The translations under genes and the position numbers were made by a program. Below are positions 1 to 6,555 of a stretch of 11,416 nt of DNA, piece after piece (within the stretch, counting starts at the first letter, position 1; each line of letters starts with the position of its first letter). Source of the stretch: Bryobacteraceae bacterium (GTDB lineage Bacteria > Acidobacteriota > Terriglobia > Bryobacterales > Bryobacteraceae); the NCBI GenBank assembly GCA_030039005.1, contig JASHQT010000222.1, positions 1 to 11,416 on the forward strand, given 5' to 3'. The notes below the pieces were generated by a model. The model ran no database searches. It was not told where the DNA came from and saw nothing but the letters and a program-made list of their open reading frames with translations.

Positions 1-144
1 ATTCCAGAGGCTAACCTGTTCAACTATAGTCCCTCCGCTGACGGCCAGCGTTTTCTGATGAACATCTTGCCGGACGCTTCGGTGCCCACTCTGAACGTCA
101 TCACCAACTGGGAGAGACTTGTGCCGGGGCCGAAGGAACCATGA
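1..144 (+). CDS. C-terminal fragment of a PD40/beta-propeller protein, probably the tail of a Ser/Thr kinase
   Basis: Frame 1 is open from the first base to a TGA at 142-144 and gives 47 residues of a protein whose start lies outside the window. The segment YSPSADGQRFLMN followed about 20 residues later by NW resembles the last PD40 (WD40-like) blade and closing strand of acidobacterial proteins that join an N-terminal PknB-type Ser/Thr kinase to a C-terminal beta-propeller; these usually end in a form like 'DGQRFLVN...LNW'. Only the propeller end is visible, so the kinase domain is inferred from family architecture. A stand-alone TolB-like propeller or PD40 peptidase tail is equally possible. 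It runs in the same direction as the downstream padR gene, but 324 bp separate them, so co-transcription is not expected. Confidence 0.6.
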   Translation: MPEANLFNYSPSADGQRFLMNILPDASVPTLNVITNWERLVPGPKEP

Positions 145-349
145 TACTGGACCCGGTTTTTGACACGCCACGCCTGCCGGAACCGCGTTAAAAGGAGATT
201 ACTCCTGCGAAGTCCATGTCGCCTTTGCGGAATTAGGAACGAGAAACGCCCCAGCATTCTGGAACCGGCCGCAGATGGAAGCATACATGAGTTGCGATGC
301 CGACTTTACGTTAGTAATCACAACGACTCCGCCCTCAATAAACAGTCGT

Positions 350-363
350 TCGGCAGTTGCCGA
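350..363. promoter_or_regulatory. 14-bp dyad upstream of padR, possible protein-binding site
   Basis: TCGGCA-GT-TGCCGA is a perfect 6-bp inverted repeat around a 2-bp centre, 106 bp before the padR start. With so short a centre it cannot form a stable hairpin, so a dimeric DNA-binding protein site is the more natural reading. Which protein would bind is unknown. It is unlike the TTCC/GGAA dyads nearer the gene. Chance occurrence in GC-rich DNA is possible. Confidence 0.3.
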
Positions 364-408
364 CAGCTCTTCTGGACGCGACCTAGAAAGATCGCGCAAA
401 ATCTCCTA

Positions 409-437
409 TTGCTTTCCAAAAGGAACCACGCTATCCT
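409..437 (+). promoter_or_regulatory. Candidate sigma70-type promoter for padR-ADOP
   Basis: TTGCTT at 409-414 and TATCCT at 432-437 are separated by exactly 17 bp. They match the -35 and -10 consensus at 3 of 6 and 4 of 6 positions. Transcription would begin near 444, about 25 bp before the padR ATG. The match is weak, but the spacing, the position and the operator-like dyads on top of it support it together. Confidence 0.4.
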
Positions 438-448
438 TCCTGTAGGAA
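414..448. promoter_or_regulatory. Two TTCC-N4-GGAA dyads over the padR promoter, candidate PadR operator
   Basis: TTCC-AAAA-GGAA (414-425) and TTCC-TGTA-GGAA (437-448) are two copies of one dyad with centres 23 bp apart, about two helical turns, so they face the same side of the DNA. The second copy extends to TTCCT-GT-AGGAA. The first sits between the predicted -35 and -10; the second overlaps the -10 edge and the expected transcription start. PadR-family dimers commonly repress their own promoters through inverted repeats, so autorepression of padR-ADOP is a reasonable inference. No binding has been shown. Confidence 0.45.
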
Positions 449-468
449 ACCTAAAGGTTGGTCCGTCC

Positions 469-816
469 ATGAAGGAAAAGCCCGACGTTTTGCAAGGAAC
501 GCTTGCGCTGATGGTCCTCAAAACCCTCGATGTTCTGGGCCCGCAGCACGGCTACGGCATCGCCCGCCGCATTGAGCAGATCAGCGGAGACATTCTGGCC
601 CTAAACCAGGGCACGCTTTATCCCTTGCTGCTGAAGCTGGAGAATGAAGGCTCGATCGCCTCGCAATGGGGTGCGTCGGAAAACAACCGCCGCGCCCGCT
701 TCTATCGCCTGACCGCGGCCGGCCGCAAACAGCTGCAGGCGGAGACCCGCGATTGGAATCAGACGGCGGCTATCATCGCGCGCTTCTTTGAGGTCAAAGC
801 CGAGGACCTGCCATGA
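469..816 (+). CDS. PadR-family transcriptional regulator
   Basis: A 115-aa winged-helix DNA-binding protein, the usual size for the short PadR subfamily that accompanies acidobacterial permeases. The N-terminal core runs from about residue 7 to 88: LQGTLALMVLKTL (8-20), HGYGIARRIEQISG (27-40), the recognition-helix segment LNQGTLYPLLLKLE (45-58), and the wing SENNRRARFYRLTAAGRKQL (70-89). A C-terminal helix for dimerisation follows. Family members are dimeric repressors, often of transporter operons, that may sense ligands or membrane stress; the inducer is unknown here. The ATG at 469 is chosen because the conserved fold begins right after it; an AAAGG lies 11 bp upstream. The 3' end overlaps the permease start (ATGA, 813-816), which implies translational coupling. 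The paired dyads upstream suggest self-control. Confidence 0.9.
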   Translation: MKEKPDVLQGTLALMVLKTLDVLGPQHGYGIARRIEQISGDILALNQGTLYPLLLKLENEGSIASQWGASENNRRARFYRLTAAGRKQLQAETRDWNQTAAIIARFFEVKAEDLP

Positions 817-3512
817 GGTGCCTGCGCCGCTTTTTCGTTCGCCTCTCGAACTTCGCCACCGGAAGGCGAGCTGACCAGCGTATCCGTGAAGAGATGGCCG
901 AGCATCTTGCCTTGCAGACTGAGGAGAATCTGCGTGCCGGCATGTCGCCCGCCGAGGCGCGGCGGCAGGCCGCGCTCAAGCTTGGCGCGGCTCAGGCCAT
1001 CCGGGAGAGCCACCACGCCGAATACAGCCTTCCGTTCTTCGAGCACCTAGCGCAGGACCTGCGGTACGCGGTTCGCATGCTGGTGAGATCCCCCGGGTTC
1101 TCTTTGATTGCGATCGCCACGATGGCGCTGGGCATCGGAGCCACCACCGCCATCTACAGCATCGTCGACGCGACCCTCCTGCATCCTTTGCCCTACCGCA
1201 ATCCCGGCGAACTGGTGCAAATTGAAGCCAACCTTCCCGGCGTGGGCTCGCACGACGTCGGCTTCTCCATCCCTGAGTTGAGAGACCTTCAGAACTCGGG
1301 AATCTTCCAATATGTGTCCCTCTGCTTTTTCGGCTCCGAAAATGTTACCGGCGGCGCCCAGCCCACGCACATCGCCGGAGCGACGGTCTCACCGAGCTAC
1401 TTCGCGGTGCTCGGCGTGGATGCAGCGTTGGGCCGCACCTTCGATCCGCACGACGCCACGCCGGGTGCGAACCTTGAAGTCGTCATCAGCGATGGGCTCT
1501 GGAAGCGCGCATTTGGCGCCGACCCGCGCATTATCGGCAAAAGTCTGCGTGTTGACAACGATCTCTTTCACGTTGTCGGCGTCATGCCTGCCAGCTTTCG
1601 CGACCAGGGTCAAACCGCCGAGGAGCGCAGTACCGAATTGTGGGCGGCGGATGGATTTTACGGCGACCCCTCCTCGCCGCCGATGCGCGGCACGCGTACC
1701 CCCTACGAGACCATCGCGCGCCTTCAGCCCAGTCTCTCGCTTGAGGCCGCGCAGGGGCGCCTAGATGCCCTGGTTGCATCGTTGAAGAAGCAATATTCGG
1801 CGGATTATCCGCCCCAGGCGCAATGGACTCTCCACCTCATTCCCCTGGCCGAAACTCTTGTCGGCAATGTTCGCCAATCGCTCATCCTGCTTTCTGGCGC
1901 TGTAGGCCTGGTACTGCTGATCAGCTCCGTCAACGTCGCCAATCTACTGCTTGCACGCGCCAGCGCGCGAGGACGCGAGATCGCGCTTCGTCAGGCATTG
2001 GGAGCCGAAAGAATGCGCCTGATTCGTCAGCTCCTCACCGAGAGCTTGTTACTTTTCGTGCTTGGCGGCATCACCGGTTTCGCGGTTCTCTTCTGCGCCC
2101 GGAAATTCCTGCTGCAATTTGTTCCCGAAAGCCTTCCGCACTTCAATGACATATCCATCAGCTGGGGCGTGCTGGCGTTTGCCATCGTCGTCTCTGTCGC
2201 CGCCGGAACCATCTTCGGGCTTGCCCCCGCGTGGCTCACAAGCCGCCTGACGGCGACGCTCCGGCAGGAAGGTCGTGGCTCCAGCGGTTCCCGGCGGCGC
2301 TCGCGCTTGCGCCATGTTCTGGTAATCGCTGAATTAGCACTTTCCCTCGTACTCATGGTCGCCGCCGGCCTTCTGCTGCGCAGCTTCTGGGACCTGTTCC
2401 AGGTGCAGCTCGGCTTCAATCCCAATCGAGTCATGGCAATCGAGACCACGCTGCCGAATCCTAACGATCCCAAGACCGACAATTACCGTACCGCCACGCA
2501 GGAATCGGTGTTTCTGCGGGAAGCTCTCCGTCGAATCCGGACGTTGCCGGGGGTGGAAGAAACCGCCGTCAGTGATCGGGCGGCTCTTCCCCTCGGCCAT
2601 GGCCAGAGCGATCTCAGGCCGTGGCCACTGATCCGCGAGGGCCAGGACGTGCGGGACAGCCAGCCTCCGCTGATCAACACCTCGATCGTCGCGCCCGAAT
2701 ACTTTCACCTGCTCGGCATGACGCTCCTCCGTGGCCGCCTCTTCGTCGAACAGGATCTTGAAAACACACCCTCCATCGCGGTCATCAATCAGGCCGCTGC
2801 TCGCACCTACTGGCCCAACCAGGATCCGGTCGGCAAGCGCGTCATCGTCCGGTCGAGGACCGCCAAGCCGGGCTGGACCACCATCGTCGGCGTGATTGCC
2901 GACGCCCGCACGGAGTCGTTGGCGGACCTCGGCATTCCGCAGATCTACCTCGACATCTACCAGCGCCCCGCCAAGTTTCTTGCGTTCTACCTGCGTGGAC
3001 CGGTCGATCCCGCCGCCATCTCCGCGCTGGTGCGCACACAAGTCCAGGCCGTCGATCCGGAGCTTCCCGTCTTCCGCGCGGAGACCTTGAACGACGTTCT
3101 CTCCTCTTCGCTTTCTGTGCGGCGGTTCTCGATGGAAATGGTGGCGCTGTTTGCCGCAACTGCCCTGCTGCTCGCGGGCCTGGGAATCTATGGGACTATT
3201 TCCTATCTTGTGAATGAACAAAGGCACGAGATCGCCATTCGCCTCGCGCTGGGAGCGCAAAGAGGCACTATCCTCAAGATGGTGCTGCGCCGGGGACTCG
3301 GTTTGGCCGCCGCTGGCGCCGGGCTCGGTGTGGCCGGTGCGCTCATCGTCTCTCGCCTGATGGCCGGACTGCTCTTCGGCGTGTCGCCTACCGACCTGAC
3401 CACGTTCGCTGGCGTCACCATTGTTCTTACCACGGTCGCGCTCGCCGCCAGCTATATACCGGCACTGGGCGCCATGCGCCTCGATCCGATGACTACACTC
3501 CACTCCGAATGA
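813..3512 (+). CDS. ADOP-family ABC transporter permease (MacB/FtsX-like, duplicated)
   Basis: An 899-aa inner-membrane protein of the 'acidobacterial duplicated orphan permease' type. Residues 1-80 form the soluble prefix region (REEMAEHLALQTEENLRAGMSPAEARRQA, a helical segment typical of the family). A first transmembrane helix lies at about 97-119, followed by a MacB-like periplasmic domain to about 350. The first FtsX block covers about 357-480 and includes REIALRQALGAERMRLIRQLLTES near 389. The pattern then repeats: a TM helix near 500-520, a second periplasmic domain, and a second FtsX block at 776-899 with the matching HEIAIRLALGAQRGTILKMVLRRG. MacB/FtsX relatives need an ABC ATPase for mechanotransmission or export, but no ATPase gene is in view, hence 'orphan'. 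The substrate is unknown. It starts inside the padR stop codon and is very probably translated from the same mRNA. Confidence 0.92.
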   Translation: MRCLRRFFVRLSNFATGRRADQRIREEMAEHLALQTEENLRAGMSPAEARRQAALKLGAAQAIRESHHAEYSLPFFEHLAQDLRYAVRMLVRSPGFSLIAIATMALGIGATTAIYSIVDATLLHPLPYRNPGELVQIEANLPGVGSHDVGFSIPELRDLQNSGIFQYVSLCFFGSENVTGGAQPTHIAGATVSPSYFAVLGVDAALGRTFDPHDATPGANLEVVISDGLWKRAFGADPRIIGKSLRVDNDLFHVVGVMPASFRDQGQTAEERSTELWAADGFYGDPSSPPMRGTRTPYETIARLQPSLSLEAAQGRLDALVASLKKQYSADYPPQAQWTLHLIPLAETLVGNVRQSLILLSGAVGLVLLISSVNVANLLLARASARGREIALRQALGAERMRLIRQLLTESLLLFVLGGITGFAVLFCARKFLLQFVPESLPHFNDISISWGVLAFAIVVSVAAGTIFGLAPAWLTSRLTATLRQEGRGSSGSRRRSRLRHVLVIAELALSLVLMVAAGLLLRSFWDLFQVQLGFNPNRVMAIETTLPNPNDPKTDNYRTATQESVFLREALRRIRTLPGVEETAVSDRAALPLGHGQSDLRPWPLIREGQDVRDSQPPLINTSIVAPEYFHLLGMTLLRGRLFVEQDLENTPSIAVINQAAARTYWPNQDPVGKRVIVRSRTAKPGWTTIVGVIADARTESLADLGIPQIYLDIYQRPAKFLAFYLRGPVDPAAISALVRTQVQAVDPELPVFRAETLNDVLSSSLSVRRFSMEMVALFAATALLLAGLGIYGTISYLVNEQRHEIAIRLALGAQRGTILKMVLRRGLGLAAAGAGLGVAGALIVSRLMAGLLFGVSPTDLTTFAGVTIVLTTVALAASYIPALGAMRLDPMTTLHSE

Positions 3513-3547
3513 CCTTTGGCACTGCAGCGAGTTCCAGAGGATTAGTC

Positions 3548-3630
3548 CCCAAAAACGCGCTTGGGTCAGCCAATGGCACCGCTCCGGCCGGATGGTCCGG
3601 GACTCGGCCTCCGATTTCCCGGCTGGTGCC
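3548..3630 (+). other. Hairpin-rich 3' region after the permease gene
   Basis: Three inverted repeats lie within 120 bp of the ADOP stop. CCCAA/TTGGG is at 3548-3552 and 3561-3565. CCGGA-TGG-TCCGG (3588-3600) sits inside a larger pairing of GGCACC (3575-3580) with GGTGCC (3625-3630), which is reinforced by CCGG (3584-3587) with CCGG (3619-3622). No T-run follows, so this is not a classic intrinsic terminator. It may protect the 3' end of the padR-ADOP mRNA or help Rho-type termination between convergent genes. Confidence 0.3.
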
Positions 3631-3660
3631 GTGACCCGCGTTTCACCGATTCACTGCGTG

Positions 3661-3701
3661 GCAAACAAGACGGAGGCGCCGCCGCGCGTGGCCAGGCCTC
3701 C
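3661..3701 (-). terminator. Probable intrinsic terminator of the minus-strand operon
   Basis: Read on the minus strand, GGAGGC (3701-3696) pairs with GCCTCC (3677-3672) across a GC-rich 18-nt loop that can pair further. The T-rich stretch GTCTTGTTTG (3671-3662) follows at once. It lies 19 bp beyond the DUF892 stop, where an operon terminator is expected. The loop is longer and the T-run less pure than in a textbook example. Confidence 0.45.
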
Positions 3702-3720
3702 ACGATCGAAGCGTCCCTCG

Positions 3721-4230
3721 TCAGCGTTTGGAGACCGGGCTTCGCAGAGCCTCCTCATTCACCATGCTCTCGGCTAATTGGGTGAGCTTCTGATCGGCCG
3801 CCTTCTCTTCCTGCAAGGTCTGATCGAGTAGCGACGCCGCTTCGCGCAGGCCCAGCGATTGCGCGAACGTGCGGGCCGACCCGTAGCCGGCGATCTCATA
3901 ATGCTCCACGCGATTGGCGCACGCAATGATGCCGGCATCGCGCAACGGCGAGGCATCCGTGTCCTTAATCATGTCTTCCCCTTCGCTGATCAGCCCCTTC
4001 ATAGCGTCACAGGTTTGACTCTTGGCGCTTTTTCCCAGCGTGCGGAAGATGTTCTCCAGCCGGCTGACATGCCCTTCGGTCTCCATGAGATGCGAGTGAA
4101 TGGCTTGCCGCAGAGCTTGCGACGTGCTGGCTTCGGCCATTTTGGGCAGCGCTCTTACCAGGCGCTTTTCGGCATCGTACAGGTCTTCGATCTGCTCCAG
4201 GAATAGATCTTCCATGCTTTCCAGTTTCAT
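3721..4230 (-). CDS. DUF892 / YciF-type ferritin-like protein
   Basis: A 169-aa cytoplasmic four-helix-bundle protein of the DUF892 (YciE/YciF) family, close to the usual 160-170 aa. Carboxylate and histidine positions expected of the ferritin-like fold are visible: E12, E15 and E21 in helix A, E52 and H54 (ETEGHVSRLENIF, 50-62) in helix B, E109-H110-Y111-E112 in helix C, and E141-E142 with D146 in helix D. E. coli YciF is stress-induced and structurally related to diiron proteins; its biochemical role is not settled. Two adjacent ATGs exist (4233 and 4230). I chose 4230 because GAAGGAG then lies 7 nt upstream, an ideal spacing. It is the last gene of the minus-strand unit, 110 bp after the GH15 gene, with hairpins in that gap and a candidate terminator just after it. 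Confidence 0.9.
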   Translation of the reverse strand: MKLESMEDLFLEQIEDLYDAEKRLVRALPKMAEASTSQALRQAIHSHLMETEGHVSRLENIFRTLGKSAKSQTCDAMKGLISEGEDMIKDTDASPLRDAGIIACANRVEHYEIAGYGSARTFAQSLGLREAASLLDQTLQEEKAADQKLTQLAESMVNEEALRSPVSKR

Positions 4231-4253
4231 CATGACGCTCCTTCGGTAGGATT

Positions 4254-4269
4254 CGGAGTAAGCACTCCG
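4254..4269 (-). promoter_or_regulatory. Leader hairpin just upstream of the DUF892 ribosome-binding site
   Basis: CGGAGT-AAGC-ACTCCG is a perfect 6-bp inverted repeat with a 4-nt loop, 23 bp upstream of the chosen ATG and just before the GAAGGAG site, which it leaves free. It could be an mRNA stem-loop or a small operator. No good promoter was recognised beside it. Confidence 0.3.
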
Positions 4270-4316
4270 GCTGTTAGATCGCATTGCGGTGCAAGGTTGG
4301 TCATCTTCGCGGGGAT

Positions 4317-4339
4317 AGCCGTCTGTTACAGCAACGGCT
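4317..4339 (-). other. Stem-loop directly after the GH15 stop codon
   Basis: AGCCGT-CTG (4317-4325) pairs with CAG-CA-ACGGCT (4329-4339), giving a 9-bp stem with a 2-nt bulge and a TTA loop, one base from the GH15 stop codon. There is no T-run after it on the minus strand, so it is more likely a 3'-end stabiliser, processing site or partial attenuator than a full terminator. Confidence 0.4.
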
Positions 4340-4340
4340 G

Positions 4341-6215
4341 TTAGGGTACGGGCGGCGTCTTCTCACGGCCGTCCAGATAGCGGTCCAGATTGAACGCCGC
4401 GCTGATCAATGCCAGGTGCGTGAGCGCTTGCGGGAAATTGCCGAGCGCCTGGCCCTGGTGGCCGATCTGCTCGCCGTACAATCCCAGGTGATTGGCGTAA
4501 CCGAGCATGCCCTCGAACAGCAGGCGCGCCTGCCGTAGTCTCCGCCGGTCGATGGCTCCGGCGCGCGTGAGCGCTTCCACCAGCCAAAAGGTGCAGAGGT
4601 TGAACGTGCCCTCGGTGCCTTTTAAGCCGTCGGGCGTTTTTTCGACGTCGTAGCGATACACCAATCCGTCGGAGACCAACCCGCCCACGTGAGGCGAACG
4701 ATTGATTGCGTCGATGGTCTGGAGCATGCGCGGATCGGTGGGTGAAACGAAGAACACCAGGGGCATGAGGAGGCTGGATGCGTCCAGCGCCTCGCCGTCG
4801 AGCTGCTGCACGAAGGCCTGCCGCTGGGTGTTCCATCCGCGCTGCATGATGGTTTCGTAGATGCGGTCCCGCGCCGCCGTCCAGCCGTTCCAATCCGCGG
4901 GGAACGACCGCTTACTCGCCAGGCGCAGGGCGCGGTCCACCGCCACCCAGCTCATCATTTTCGAGTAGACGAACTCGCGCGGACCTCCGCGTACTTCCCA
5001 AATGGCGTCGTCTTTCTCTTCCCAATGGCGGCACACCCAATCCGTCAGCCGCCGCAGATAATGCCACAGATCGTACGAAATGGGTGTGCCGTACTTGTTG
5101 TAGAGATAGAGCGAATCCATCAGCTCGCCATAAATGTCCAGTTGGAGCTGTTGGTAGGCCCCGTTGCCGATGCGCACCGGGCTCGAACCTTTGTAGCCCT
5201 CCCAATGGTCCAAGGTCTCTTCGGTGAGCACGTGCCGGCCGTCGATTCCATAGACCGTTTGGAGCGAGCCTTCCGGCTCCATTTCGTGGCAGCGCGCATC
5301 CAGGAAGGAGACAAATTGCGCGGCTTCGCTCATGAATCCAATGCGCATCAGACTGTACACCGTGAACGCGGCGTCGCGAATCCAGGTGTAACGGTAGTCC
5401 CAGTTGCGCCCGCCGCCCAAGCTTTCTGGCAGGCTGCACGTGGGCGCGGCGACAATAGCGCCCGTAGGCTCGAACGTCAGAAGTTTCAGCAGCAGGGCCG
5501 AGCGCTGCACAGTCTCGCGCCAGCGTCCGCGGTAGGTGCATTGCGAGAGCCAATCGCGCCAGAAATGAATGGTGTCGTGAAAAAGCTCCTGGCTCTCCTC
5601 CTCGCGCAGTCCAATATCTTCGTGCCCGCCGTCTTCCAGGCCATGCAGTTCGAAGCTCTGCGTCTGGCCCTCATGCACTGTAAACTCGCAGGCCGCACCG
5701 CCGGCTCCGAATTTTTGAAGCGGGATCGAAGAAGCCAGCCCCAGGCGCAGAGTGGGCGAGCAGAAACGCACGCCTTCCGGAACGATCTCCAACGCGTGCG
5801 CAGCGCGTCCGTAATTGAACGCCGGCACGCATTCCATGCGGAAGCGCATCTCGCCGCGGTTCACCTTCACGCGCCGGATCAGCCCGCGATAGGGCGGATC
5901 ATTTTTTGATTCGCCTGCGGGCTTCGATAAGCCCAGGGGCATGAAATCGATGACCTCGCCCACGCCATCGCTCGAAAGAAACCGCGTCACCAGAACGTTG
6001 GTGTCCGGCCAGTAGACCTGCTTGCGGGAGATTTCCTCGTTGGTGGGCGAGATGCGGAAATACCCGCCCTTGTGTTCGTCCAGAACCGCGCCGAACACAC
6101 TCGGCGAATCGAAGTTCGGAAAACAGAACCAGTCGATCGAGCCGTTCTTGCCTGCCAGGGCGGCGGTGCGCAAATTTCCGACCACGCCGTAATCTTCGAT
6201 CGGCTGATACGCCAT
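4341..6215 (-). CDS. Glycoside hydrolase family 15 protein (glucoamylase/trehalase-like)
   Basis: A 624-aa protein without a signal peptide, so probably cytoplasmic. Residues 1-200 match the 'trehalase-like N-terminal' beta-sandwich domain ([34 protein letters not shown]). The (alpha/alpha)6 catalytic barrel occupies about 230-615: [14 protein letters not shown] (271-284), [15 protein letters not shown] (350-364), the expected general acid E407 in IWEVRGGP, and the expected base E535 in TEGTFNL. Both glutamates are present, so the enzyme should be active. GH15 enzymes hydrolyse terminal alpha-glucosidic bonds with inversion; relatives of this architecture include trehalases, glucoamylases and enzymes on other alpha-glucosides, so the substrate cannot be fixed. 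The ATG at 6215 is chosen for the conserved [10 protein letters not shown] start. The only SD-like GGGAG (6232-6228) lies 12 nt upstream within an 11-bp stem. An in-frame TTG at 6242 would begin inside that hairpin's loop. Confidence 0.9.
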   Translation of the reverse strand: MAYQPIEDYGVVGNLRTAALAGKNGSIDWFCFPNFDSPSVFGAVLDEHKGGYFRISPTNEEISRKQVYWPDTNVLVTRFLSSDGVGEVIDFMPLGLSKPAGESKNDPPYRGLIRRVKVNRGEMRFRMECVPAFNYGRAAHALEIVPEGVRFCSPTLRLGLASSIPLQKFGAGGAACEFTVHEGQTQSFELHGLEDGGHEDIGLREEESQELFHDTIHFWRDWLSQCTYRGRWRETVQRSALLLKLLTFEPTGAIVAAPTCSLPESLGGGRNWDYRYTWIRDAAFTVYSLMRIGFMSEAAQFVSFLDARCHEMEPEGSLQTVYGIDGRHVLTEETLDHWEGYKGSSPVRIGNGAYQQLQLDIYGELMDSLYLYNKYGTPISYDLWHYLRRLTDWVCRHWEEKDDAIWEVRGGPREFVYSKMMSWVAVDRALRLASKRSFPADWNGWTAARDRIYETIMQRGWNTQRQAFVQQLDGEALDASSLLMPLVFFVSPTDPRMLQTIDAINRSPHVGGLVSDGLVYRYDVEKTPDGLKGTEGTFNLCTFWLVEALTRAGAIDRRRLRQARLLFEGMLGYANHLGLYGEQIGHQGQALGNFPQALTHLALISAAFNLDRYLDGREKTPPVP

Positions 6216-6223
6216 TGTCAGTG

Positions 6224-6257
6224 GCGGCTCCCGGGTTCGCAACCAGCCGGGAGCCGC
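6224..6257 (-). promoter_or_regulatory. Strong hairpin sequestering the GH15 ribosome-binding site
   Basis: GCGGCTCCCGG (6224-6234) and CCGGGAGCCGC (6247-6257) form a perfect 11-bp stem with 10 G:C pairs around a 12-nt loop; an inner GGTT/AACC pairing is also possible. In the minus-strand mRNA the 3' arm carries GGGAG, the only Shine-Dalgarno-like sequence before the GH15 ATG at 6215, and the stem ends 8 nt from the start codon. No T-run follows, which argues against termination and for control of translation. It fills most of the 54-bp YHS-GH15 gap. Confidence 0.6.
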
Positions 6258-6269
6258 TCGAGGGCAAGA

Positions 6270-6458
6270 CTACCTGTTTACGTGTTCCGGCATCTGGTGC
6301 TGCTTGCCCTGTTGTTGCTGAGCGTAACGTTGCGGTTCGCGGTCGAATTTGTTCTTACACTCCTGGCCGCAAAACGCATATTTCTTGCCTTGATAGGTGC
6401 TAGTGGCCGGCGCTTTGTTTTCGTCCACCTGCATCCCACAAACCGGATCTTTAGTCAT
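6270..6458 (-). CDS. Small YHS-domain protein
   Basis: A 62-aa soluble peptide that is almost all YHS domain. DPVCGM (4-9) opens it, and YAFCGQECKNKFDREPQRY (27-45) carries the paired cysteines C30 and C34. The domain is thought to bind metal through cysteines and occurs alone or attached to heavy-metal transport ATPases and other enzymes. The Gln-rich polar tail (QQQQGKQHQ, 47-55) is not part of the domain. GGAAGGA lies 7 nt before the ATG, a strong ribosome-binding site. The gene sits 97 bp after the SYLF gene and 54 bp before the GH15 gene in one direction. No metal transporter is nearby, so a metal-chaperone or sensor role remains a guess. Confidence 0.85.
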   Translation of the reverse strand: MTKDPVCGMQVDENKAPATSTYQGKKYAFCGQECKNKFDREPQRYAQQQQGKQHQMPEHVNR

Positions 6459-6500
6459 GAAATTATCCTTCCTTTGGGGAAATCCCTTGCAGTAGACCCC

Positions 6501-6550
6501 TCGGCGCCGGAGCCTGTTTCCGCTGTAACGGTCTCAGGCGCTGGCGCCGA
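6501..6550 (-). other. 50-nt three-tier stem-loop between the SYLF and YHS genes
   Basis: TCGGCGCC (6501-6508) pairs perfectly with GGCGCCGA (6543-6550). Inside it, GCCTG (6512-6516) pairs with CAGGC (6535-6539), then CCG (6520-6522) with CGG (6529-6531) around a 6-nt loop. The two internal loops are symmetric, 3 nt per side. It begins 5 nt after the SYLF stop codon. GAGGGGTCTA follows on the minus strand, so there is no T-run. A 3'-end protector, RNase processing site or partial attenuator are the options. Confidence 0.5.
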
Positions 6551-6555
6551 AGCCC

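Larger units (their letters stand above)
145..468. other. 324-bp gene-free stretch upstream of padR
   Basis: No convincing gene lies here. The padR frame stays open upstream to an ATG at 160, but the extra 103 residues are rich in Arg, Cys and Ser and lie outside the PadR fold, so I read them as non-coding. Visible elements are a short AGGAG-ATTA-CTCCT hairpin at 193-206 with no T-run, a 14-bp dyad at 350-363, and a candidate promoter with paired TTCC-N4-GGAA dyads between 409 and 448. The lower GC content of 300-470 compared with the flanking genes fits a regulatory region. Confidence 0.6.

Noticed and set aside
160..468. 103-residue N-terminal extension of the PadR frame from an upstream ATG
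   Set aside because: The extension shows no PadR similarity and has a non-coding composition. The conserved fold begins right after the ATG at 469, and the region holds the likely promoter.
2334..3503. 389-aa open frame antisense to the ADOP permease
   Set aside because: It mirrors a strongly supported permease gene, shows no recognisable domain and is rich in charged and His/Gly residues, as expected for a shadow frame in GC-rich DNA.
3561..3785. 74-aa plus-strand frame in the convergent gap
   Set aside because: It runs into the DUF892 gene on the other strand, has no ribosome-binding site, and overlaps the candidate terminator.
5025..5909. 294-aa open frame antisense to the GH15 gene
   Set aside because: The opposite strand encodes an intact GH15 enzyme with both catalytic glutamates. 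The antisense product has no family features.
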